Part shown: positions 55,546-64,000 of the stretch, in pieces
Layout: every line of letters begins with the position of its first letter
Numbering within the stretch: position 1 is the stretch's first letter
Assembly: GCA_016785225.1 (NCBI GenBank)
Contig: JAFBJZ010000662.1
Coordinates: forward strand, 62,001-126,000
DNA length: 64,000 bases
From: Psettodes erumei
Lineage: Eukaryota > Chordata > Actinopteri > Pleuronectiformes > Psettodidae
Reading direction: 5' to 3'
The notes under the pieces: model-generated
Seen by the model: only the letters and a program-made list of their open reading frames with translations
The model's database searches: none
Told to the model about the DNA's origin: nothing
Program-made: the position numbers and the translations under genes

Positions 55546-58500
55546 TCAGCAGACGGAGGGCGAGCCGTGGGGTCGGTCCACGCACAGCTTCTTGTTGCTG
55601 GGGCTCTCCCGCCCCGTCTCCCTGCTGTGCTTCCCGACGTAACCGTCTGGAACGACAACACAAACACGCCCAGGGTAAGTAGAAGTTCAGGCCGGTCGTT
55701 CGTTCCGTGAGATGGAACTCACGCTTGAACATAAGACGAGGGAGCTTACTGGCAATGTGAGGAGGAGGCGCTGAGCGACCCGGAGGGCTCCTCTGCCACT
55801 GTGAAGACAGAAAAAGATGCTTCAAGGTGGTAAAATCTAACGACTCTTATCTCCTGTCTTTAAATGCACCGGGAGCGGCACATCCACAAGCTGCTCAGTC
55901 ACACACAACTGAATAAATTACCATAGATTTTCCTTCTCAACAGTTTCACATTATTAGTTTCTCACTATGAACTTGCTGATGTCCTTCAGGCTGCTGAACC
56001 TCAGGTAGGAGATGTCTCCCTTGTCCTTGTCCCTGTCCTGGTCAGAGGTGTAGATGTGCGTGATGCCGGCTCCCCTGATCAGAGGGACGCACTCGTCGCA
56101 CGGACATTTGGTCACAAACAGCATGGTGGGTTCCCCCGGTCTGATGTCTCGAGTCCTGAAAGCATCGGGAAGAACGTTTTCGTTCGCACGCGGTTCAGCT
56201 GGAAGAACTCGTCAGCGCAGGCAAAGGTTTTTCTGCTTTTTGACTGCTCTCCACGTTATTATCTTTGACTGTGCGAAGGGACACGCTCTGACCTGAAGGT
56301 CAGGGCGTTCTGCTCCGCGTGGACGATGAATCTGTACTTGCGCCTCTGTCTGTCCTGCTGTTTGTCGTCCATCTGCGGGTACTCGGCGTACTTCGAGCCC
56401 GCTGGGTAAGCGTTGTACCCGCAGCCCACCAGGTACAGGCAGCCCGTACCGTCACATCCGGCCTTGGGAAAGAGAGCAGTGATCATAATCAGGTCTAATC
56501 CTAAGTGTAACGCGAGATGGAAATGATATGATTCTGGACTAAAAGCAGACAGATTGGAGCTAAGGCAAGACATGTGAGCTCACCGAGAGTCCCCTGGCCC
56601 AGATAACAGCACCCACACCCACCTTGGGGTCCTCTGGAATGAAAATGAAAGCCTTGACATTTTTTCCTCCGGCTAAAATACCAAAGCTTGAATGCTGTGG
56701 GAGCACTTGAGTCAGGTAAGTTGCGTTATCGACACCGAACGGTCGGACAGCTTTTCTGCAGCTTGACAGAGGCATCGTTACTCATCACTTCCTCTATCTA
56801 CAATCAGATGCTTTGCTCTGATTGTGGTGTTGAGTATTTGAGTGTTTCACATTCTTGTTATTTGAATGATTTTTAAGATAAACGGTTGCTGCTTATTGCG
56901 TTTCTTCTGTCTTCTTCTCGTGACTGGGAATTACTCTTCCAACAGAAAAACCAACCAGACCTGTTCTATGGGCCAGCAGTCTCGCTTGGATAATGCAATG
57001 GCGAGCCACTTCCTGTGATACACCCTCATGATGCGGAGGCGCCGAGGGCTTGGCCGGTGATGGATCAGGGGCTGAACGCTGTTCCCTGGGTCACAGAAAC
57101 AACAAATGACGACTGTGGGTGGGAAATTCATCCGCTCCTGGATAAATAAGAATGAAACAAAAACCAACAGCTGTGATTAAAGAGCGTTACTCACCGGTAG
57201 AATCCGTGGTGCTGCAGCGGGACCCCAGCAGCCACTGCAGCGAGAACCTCCACCAGCTCCCTCATGTTGTGCCTCAGGTTTGAGAAGTAGGGCTCCACGC
57301 AGAAGTTCTCCAGACCCATTCGCTTCAGGATGTCCCGGTGCTGCTGGGACGTCCCAACCAGGAAATGTCTGGAGAAGTCCTTCAGGCATCTCGTTCGTTC
57401 GCTGCAGAGCAGGAAGAATTCCTCAGGCAACAATAATTTCAAAACGAAGAGCGTCCGCAAATGTGAATAAGTTGGGTACCTGTTGAAGAGTTTCTCTGTG
57501 TTCAGTCCTGGTTCATCTTCAGTCACTCTCTCCATGAAATCGCACTCTCTGGACGTCTCGTCGACAAACTGCGCCAGGCCGGGGGCCAGCGGCTGCAGCA
57601 GCACGCAGATGTGAGGACGGCTGTTGGACTTCAGCTTCTCTGTCGCCATGTCGTCCAGTGCGGCCTCCTCCGTGAAGCAGTCGGGTGGGCTGTGGGAGTT
57701 TGGACGGTTTGTAGGAGAGGACCTCAGCATGCTGACCTCGGGGTCTCCGGGCCAGAAGGAGATCTGACTGACTCCAGCTGGAGAAGAGCAAACAGCAGCA
57801 TCAGTATTTATTCCTGCAGTCCTGCTATCTGCTGTTCCCTCCCTTTATTCTTCTTCTGAATGTTCAGACCTTTTGCAGCAGTAAGTAGGAGCCGCCCCCC
57901 CCTCCCTCACCATTGATGATCATCTTGAGGCAGGTAGCACAGGGTCTCCTCGAGAAGTACAGCTGACAGTCAGCCATGCGGGCGCCGTGCTGGATGACGG
58001 CCGCCTGTCCTGCGTGGAGCTCGGCTCCCGAACAGTGGAGCCCCACCACCTTGCCGTCCCGCACCACCACCAGACCCACCGCGCGGATCTGAAACGCAGA
58101 GGATCCAGACGTGTCGCTTCACACGGGGCGCGCTCAAGTGCAGGTAAGGTGTGACTCCCTGATGTGCGCGCCCTCCTGTGTGTTTGTACACCGACCTGAC
58201 TGTGGCCATCGTCTTCGCGTTGCTCCCGTGGGAACAGCTCCATCCACAAACTCAGTAAGGTGAACAGATTCACCTTTGATAACCTGGGGCCATGACCTGG
58301 GGGGACAGAAGGGGAGCGGAGATCAGTGTCGGATGCCTGAACGTGGCGACTTACACGTATTCCACGTACCAGAGCAATATCAAATTATCCGGAACAAACA
58401 TAGCAAGGTAAACACAACAAGCATATCCACAGAGGGCTGATTCATGTCGTAATAAATAGGGTATGTCATGACATAGCTGTTACGTCATATGACTGCTCAC

Positions 58501-58694
58501 TCCTCTCTTATAAATCAGCTGTTTCGTGACATTATGAACAGAATGCTAGCTAAACCTTCAGCGATGCAATATGACCCCCCCCTCCCCGGCTCACCTTGCA
58601 CTCTGCTTTCAGTCTGGGTGCTGCTGTCTCTCGTATCTCGACCGAGCTCGGACCGGCCCGGATCGGCTCGGTTCCGTATCTCGCGCCCTTCCAT
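55546..58694 (-). CDS. cdadc1: Cytidine and dCMP deaminase domain-containing protein 1
   Basis: Vertebrate two-domain member of the zinc-dependent deaminase superfamily, reported to deaminate deoxycytidine nucleotides (recent reports favour dCTP). Exons in transcript order: 58595-58694, 58196-58296, 57911-58088, 57480-57777, 57195-57401, 56961-57085, 56584-56633, 56293-56462, 55966-56155, 55750-55798, 55546-55646, joining in phase to 522 aa plus stop (human about 514). The start codon has an in-frame TGA directly before it. Domain 1 (about 68-130) has H92-A-G and C117-x-x-C120; domain 2 (about 340-440) has the full H401-A-E403 and PCDEC with C429 and C432. Other family marks are SKVNLFTLLSLWMELFP, LKSNSRPHICVLLQPL, QEVARHCIIQARLLAHRT and VGVGAVIWARG. 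Domain 1 lacks the catalytic Glu, so domain 2 is the likely active site. Confidence 0.94.
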
Positions 58695-59363
58695 TCAGTC
58701 TGGCAGGCGGTTAAGAAATAATATCTCGGGGGAACCAGCTTCAGATGGGACACGACCAAACGAAAAAAGGTGGAGTTTATGCGGAAAAGAAAGTGTTCAA
58801 CCATAATCAGTATTATCCCGGTTTACAGCGTCAAGCTGGGAGATGGACAAACGCGATTTCCGATTACAGCTTTCAAAATAAAAGCCCCACAGGCGAACCC
58901 TATAGGTGAGCGGCAAAATAAAGAAATAAAAGCAATACTTGGGGAGGAATATTTAATATAAATAAACGCATATTTACTTTCTTCTGAAACTACCCTTTCA
59001 ACATTTCTAATATAATCTAATACTCCTATCAACACTATATCAAGATACAACTTGGGTTACGCCAGCAGCGTTAAGGTCATAAAACTAATCACAAAATGTC
59101 AAACAGCGACACTGTTACTAAATTGAAGTCAAATAAAATAGTTTGGGTCATTCTGTCTTATATTATTAGTGTACGTCCGACGCATTCGATGAAGACTATT
59201 TCTCTTATTTCCAAGTAGTTCTGATTTTAACTCGGCTAACGATCGGCAGCTTAACAAACTTTTGGTGGGTCATTTCCGCAAATCGTCCGACGTCAAAAAG
59301 TGGGCGGGGCAACGAGGAGCATATTTACTTTCCGAAAACTCAATTATCTGTTTTATCACGTGA
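58695..59363 (-). promoter_or_regulatory. cdadc1 upstream region and presumed promoter
   Basis: Upstream of the cdadc1 ATG. It holds a GC/Sp1 box (GGGCGGGGC, 59302-59310) and a palindromic E-box TCACGTGA (59356-59363, USF/TFE type). No TATA box is clear. The boxes are symmetric enough to serve a divergent transcript. Confidence 0.4.
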
Positions 59364-62300
59364 CGACACACTGCTAAATTAGAATATATAATCATCACGT
59401 AGAAAGAATTAGCAACTCAGGTACAACAAATGTAAATACAGAAACAAAAAATGAAACATAACTTGTCTCACTATTTATTGATTGAATTTATTTATTTAAC
59501 AAAAAGACACAAAGAAAACAGTAAACCTGTTTCTTTAAATTAGAAACCTAAATCCATTGCATCTGCCATCGGTTTCTGTTCTTTAATGATAAACAGATGT
59601 TCCAGTCAAGTGTTCAGGAACACATCTGGGTGAACCAGGAAACAGAAACCGAACAGAGGAAACTGATGTGATCAGTTTCCTTTTGCCGGACAAGAACACT
59701 CATCTCCTCAATGTTGTCTGAAACATTTTTAACACTTAGTGTCATAACTTGGGCCTGCAAACACTTTTTGGTCGTTTTCACCCAGAAGCAGACGGAGCAC
59801 GTTTATTTCGACGTGTTGCTTTCGCTTGCAGGTTCGGTCCAGCGCATTCTCAGTCTGTCAACACGGCGCAACAGGGGAAAAGTTTTTTACTCATTACTTT
59901 ACAAGAATGCAACGACTGTTTTGATTCAACGCACCACCCGGCGTCGAAATACTGACTGTGGAGCCCATTCAGCGAGGAGAGTGAAGTCCCGCCCGGACAG
60001 GTGAGTACAACAACTTTTATATGTCTCTGCATTCTTTCTGCTGCTTTGTGCCTCAGCGCTGTTGTTACTCGAGCGCGCGCCGTGCTGTTCCTATTATTTA
60101 TATTATTATTATTATTCCGGTTTAATGCGACGCAGCTCGACAGAAGTAGAAGTGGAGCGAATTACAATCACGAAAGTGCATTTTGTGCATTACTTTTCGC
60201 CAGGTGTACCTAATAAATTGCCAACTGAGTGTATTTAGTGTTTCGAATTACTATGTATGCACGGGCTGTTTACATTTGTTGGTTGCTTTTCGCCTGGGGA
60301 TGGCATTGAAACGGTACCTGCTGTTTTACGTAATAGTTTTACTCTTGTGTTTTTCTTTAAATTAGTAGTACTTCATTTACTTGAGTACAATTTTTGAGTA
60401 TTCCTTCCACATGTGGAAACAGCAATATTTAAGTTCCATGAATTAAGGGAGAAAAATAGACACAATTATCAGTGGATTTTATGTCTATTTTTTTTTTTTA
60501 ACTGAACTTGTTGACGAACGAGAACACTCAGTTGTAGTTCCCCTCGATGGCCCGCAGGTGGAGTAGTATCACAAAGCTCCAGGCTCAGAGGGTCGGATGT
60601 GCTGCATGAATTGGGACGCTCGCCCGTATGACACAGTGCCAGTGAATTAAGTTTTAGGCCTCGGGGTTTGAATAAGGGGTCAGTTCAGATTTTACAGATT
60701 CATGTCTCGGTGTATTATAATACTGGACTCTGGTTGACCTTCAGCAGCAGCTTTTTTCAGTTCAAATCGCGGGGAAATATGCTGAGTCAGAGCGTTCTAC
60801 TCTCCACAAAATAAACTGTATCACAGGGGATCAGGTTAAATATGAATCCTTGCAAATCTGGATAATCATCTTCAATTTTTAGTTCCGCGTTAGTCCCGCG
60901 GGACTCATCTTGCTGTTTATCCTGTGGCTTAGAGAGCGGTTATATGATATTCCCTGGACAGAGGCCACGTTGTGCTTTTCCCTCTTGGAGCTGTGGCCAA
61001 CAGATCAATACATCAGCAGGCTCAGTGCTAACTCACTTCTCAATAGCCTGGTGGTTCTGCAGTCATTCAGTCTGCAAATCAGCCAAGTCTCAGGTGCCGT
61101 CGGTCTCGCTGGAAGCAGCGATAAATCACCATTGCTTAATGTGTAACGTATTTCACATGAATTGCAGCTAAAAGGCAGCTTGCAAAAAGGTTTTACAGAA
61201 CATAGCTAATCAAAAGTTTGATTTAAGGAGAGGAGAAGAAAAGAAAAACAGAAGCACTAAAATCTGTATTGTCAAAGGCCCTGGATGTCGATATATTCAC
61301 ATGCCACCTCCTCCTCCTTCTTCTTCATCATGCCTTTCCATCTGCTCTGTTGACTGCGTGTACCAGACACACATACTGTTCACATACGTGCAGCCATAGC
61401 TGTTTGCTCACTGTAGCAGCTTTCTGTGCACACAGATGATATGTTGCTCCTCGATGACAGCAATCCCATGCTGCAGCCTTGAGCTCCTCAAAACAATCCA
61501 AGTCGCGAACAGGCCGCAGTGGGGAAAAAAAATGTGCTCGCCGTCAGTCACCCTGCAGTAATGACTGTGTGTGTTTTGATCCAAATATTATACAAGCAGG
61601 AGAAGTGACTGTTTTCCCTGACTCATTTGCCAACACTGCAATGCAGCTGATAGTGGGGTTTGTGTCAGGGAAGTTAAGCGATTGTCTGCAATTGGTCATT
61701 TGTTCCACTGCAGGGTTTCCCTCATTTCAGTGTGTGCTTGACAACTCTACAGTGCCACGTGCACAGCTGCATGTTGTGAAAGATTGAAGGTGCTTTGTGT
61801 AACTGTCTGTCAGTTGAACTGTGATCATTTGTGCACAAATGAGACCACGGTGGATATGGTTGGTGCGTTGAATTTCATGCTGTTTGTTGTTGTTTCTTAA
61901 CATGAAGGCTGTAAGAGCTTTTTATATTATTCTTCTGATTCAAATAAGCCCCAGACCTATCTCGAGAATGGATTGGGGTGTTGTAAAGTCTTTCGATCAA
62001 GCCACAACCCTCTAATGGTGTGTGATGTACTGATCATTCAGCACCGTGGACAGCTCCTCTGAAACCACTGCGGCTCAGTGTACACACGCGAGCTGAACTG
62101 AAAGGGAGTCATGCAACAGGTGTGCGCATTGGCCGATGTGAAAAACGGGATTAATCTGGCGGATTTTTTATTTACAGTCTGGAGTTGTTGCTCTGACACA
62201 AAGTGAGGCGCCTTGCAGTGAGAGACAAAGGCAGCTCTGCGCGGGTCCGGCCGTCTATATCAGTGACGCCATCTCACCGTGCCCGGTCACCACAACGTTG

Positions 62301-62700
62301 TTACGGTTCATCTCCAGTCAGTCCACATACTGACGGTACTGGGAACCACATGTCTACGCAACTGCAAGCGCCTCTTCTCCGGAGGGCTGCATCAAGCCGC
62401 ACGGGTAAACCGGAGGTAACTTCTCCTTCAGAATAAGAGTCGAGTGTAACGCAAACTAAACTCAGACTGGAGGCCATGTGCCCAGCTCTGAGATTTTAGA
62501 AAATGCACATTTCAACCACTTTCATTTATTAAACTTATACGCATCAAGAAAAAAAAAACAGATTGTTAGACATCATGTGGTAAAACCCATATCAAGGTGG
62601 AAAGTGAACTAAAAACGTGTTTAAAAACTTTAAATGCCGACGTTCAGGTCTTTTATTTTGAAGGTGCCAACCGGAATGTTTTGTTGAACTGCTCAGACGT
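59364..62700. other. Intergenic DNA with a possible non-coding exon
   Basis: No conserved coding sequence was recognised. A plus-strand donor CGGACAG/GTGAGT at 60000/60001 ends a moderately GC-rich stretch (about 59750-60000) that could be a 5' UTR exon of a rightward gene. The remainder is AT-rich single-copy-looking sequence. Confidence 0.4.
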
Positions 62701-62828
62701 TGTTGCCTGTTGGGTATAGATAGTCAGTGCACCTCCTCTTGCCTCACCGGCCGTCGGTCGTCTCGAGCGCAGCTGAGGAAGATACTTCGGCGCCAGAGAA
62801 GCGCGGGAGGACCACGAGACGGACCTGG

Positions 62829-63182
62829 TCTTCTTCTTCTTCTTCTTCTTCTTCTTCTTCTCGTATTTAGTTTCTGGAGTGTTAGAGCCCCCAGAGCCAT
62901 AGTCCATCAGCTTCTTTTCATCAGCAAGGTGAAGAAGAGGAGGAGGAGGAGGAGGAGAAGAGGGGAAAGGAAGAGGAGACAGACAGACAGACAGCAGCAC
63001 CAGTATCTTGGCGCACCGGAGCTTATGGATTATTGAGAAGTGAAGGCCGAAACGCGGATCAAATATTCATAAGGACTTTTAAAGAGAGAGAAAAAAAACA
63101 GAGTGGGATAGTGCAGAGATTCCCTGCAGTGATTCACCTGCCCCGTCCAGTGCTGCATGCGCTCTCAGAGCCCAGAGAACCA

Positions 63183-63221
<39 letters not shown>

Positions 63222-63222
63222 G
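62829..63222. repeat. Cluster of trinucleotide repeats: (TTC)10, (AGG)n, (GCT)n
   Basis: (TTC)n at 62829-62862, (AGG)n at 62938-62957 and an interrupted (GCT)n at 63185-63221 lie within 400 bp, in the GC-rich leader before the open frame at 63431. Confidence 0.9.
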
Positions 63223-63430
63223 GAAAGGCTTCTGCATCGAGCGTGTGTGTGTGCAGTGTGTCTGGCTGAGTGTGTGTGTGCGCGTGTTTGGAAAGGAGCC
63301 CCCCTGCTGCAGTATACTTGCCTGCTGTGTGGGTACAGGGATGCCACCGACTTGCTGACGGACACCCGGTACCCGCACCCCTCCCCTCCCGGACGGACGG
63401 ACGCACCGACCCCCTGCGATCCCCACTAAT

Positions 63431-64000
63431 ATGCAATGGTTTTTTGTGCAGAAGCCGACAGCCGCCGCGTACCGCCGACTTCACGCTAGCGCCGCCGCAT
63501 GCCTGTCAGCCGCTGCCGCTCCTCTCCCCGCGCCGCGCGGCAGACGACGCCATTTGAAGAGGAGCGCTCGCGGGGTTTTCACGCCGCGGCGGCCGGGCGG
63601 CAGCAGCAGCGACCGCTCCTCCGTCGCTGAGGACCAGCGGCCGCTGGGGCAGCCGGAGGCGGAGACCGCGGAGAAAAGCGCCGCAGCGGTTGCTCTTTTC
63701 CTGCCGCACGGGGACGACGTCGACGCGGAATACCTGCGGTTCCTGCTCTCTGGGCTGGTGGAGGAACCGGGCGAGAAACCGGGCGACGAACCGGGCTTCC
63801 TGCTCTTATTCTTGTCTATGGTGCAGATTGGAGGGGCGAAGCACCGCCGAACTGAGCCCAACAGCTGGCCGGCTCTGCTGGCATGCAAACAGGGGGGCGG
63901 ATCAGCCTCCATGCGGTGGGTGAATTTTAGGCTGCCGCATCCGGAGCGCCTCTCGTCCCCCACCTCCTCCTCCTCCTCCTCCTCCTCCTCCTCCCCGTCT
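63431..64000 (+). CDS. Unidentified open frame, possibly a first coding exon; open at right edge
   Basis: From ATG 63431 (MQWFFVQKPTAAAYRRLH) all 190 codons to the window edge are open. The product is Ala/Pro/Arg/Ser-rich at first, then has a more protein-like acidic and hydrophobic stretch (DDVDAEYLRFLLSGLVEEP about residues 95-113, LLLFLSMVQIGG about 123-134), and ends in a poly-Ser run coded by (TCC)n. I recognise no family. GC-rich sequence lengthens chance frames, and a 160-codon frame exists on the opposite strand, so this may equally be a long 5' UTR of a gene to the right. Several upstream ATGs are out of frame. Confidence 0.3.
   Translation, partial: MQWFFVQKPTAAAYRRLHASAAACLSAAAAPLPAPRGRRRHLKRSARGVFTPRRPGGSSSDRSSVAEDQRPLGQPEAETAEKSAAAVALFLPHGDDVDAEYLRFLLSGLVEEPGEKPGDEPGFLLLFLSMVQIGGAKHRRTEPNSWPALLACKQGGGSASMRWVNFRLPHPERLSSPTSSSSSSSSSSPS
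63963..63994. repeat. (CCT)n trinucleotide repeat at right edge
   Basis: About ten CCT/TCC units. In the open frame at 63431 they encode poly-Ser. Confidence 0.9.

Noticed and set aside
56931..57167. Minus-strand frame through the 56961-57085 region reading MRVYHRKWLAIALSKRDCW
   Set aside because: Wrong frame. The exon phase and the conserved QEVARHC and QARLLAHRT segments show that cdadc1 uses the next frame.
60548..60572. Possible CTCF-like GGCCCGCAGGTGGAG
   Set aside because: Spacing of the core G residues does not fit the consensus well enough.
63481..63963. 160-codon minus-strand frame at the right edge
   Set aside because: Antisense to an equally open plus frame in GC-rich DNA; low complexity and no family match. 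Most likely a composition effect.
1..64000. CRISPR arrays, phage or bacterial defence systems, ribosome-binding sites, operons
   Set aside because: The window is intron-rich vertebrate DNA; the repeats are simple microsatellites without spacers, and no prokaryotic gene organisation is present.

Overview
This window is nuclear DNA from a ray-finned (teleost) fish. The genes are split by GT-AG introns, many of them only 75-150 bp. There is no operon structure, the sequence is full of (CA)n/(GT)n microsatellites, and the conserved proteins are vertebrate-type with fish-like differences. The short introns suggest a compact percomorph-type genome; the species cannot be named from sequence alone. 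I found four recognisable protein-coding genes and reconstructed their exons base by base from splice sites, phase and family conservation.

Layout. (1) 182-6280, minus: 5' half of radixin (rdx), from the MPKP start codon exon to part-way through the FERM domain; the rest lies beyond the left edge. (2) 6.3-11.3 kb: intergenic DNA with a CpG-rich patch, a divergent pair of CTCF-like motifs and an RFX X-box. (3) 11336-41362, plus: mcf2l (Dbs/Ost), a Rho-family guanine nucleotide exchange factor with Sec14/CRAL-TRIO, spectrin-like, DH, PH and SH3 regions. Four candidate alternative first coding exons, all in the same phase, precede 32 shared exons, and the frame closes exactly. (4) 43.8-44.8 kb: cab39l promoter and non-coding exon 1. 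(5) 49710-53004, plus: cab39l (MO25-beta), the scaffold of the LKB1-STRAD kinase complex, 334 aa in 8 coding exons. (6) 55546-58694, minus: cdadc1, a two-domain cytidine/dCMP-deaminase family protein, 522 aa in 11 exons, tail-to-tail with cab39l. (7) 59.4-64.0 kb: intergenic DNA rising into a GC-rich, triplet-repeat-rich region with an unidentified reading frame still open at the right edge.

The genes do not form a pathway. Radixin and MCF2L both act at the actin cortex (membrane-actin linkage and Rho/Cdc42 activation), but adjacency does not prove co-regulation. The tail-to-tail cab39l/cdadc1 pair matches the arrangement I recall on human chromosome 13q14.

There is no CRISPR array, phage, defence system or other exotic locus here, and I saw no clear transposon or tRNA. 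The most interesting signals are regulatory. A cab39l exon is bracketed by complementary (TG)13 and (AC)12 repeats at its splice sites, and rdx has a similar (UG)n-at-acceptor arrangement. mcf2l has same-phase alternative N-termini, one with an N-myristoylation consensus, and three in-frame cassette exons in a row. CTCF-like motifs are arranged around mcf2l, and the cab39l and cdadc1 3' UTRs probably overlap.
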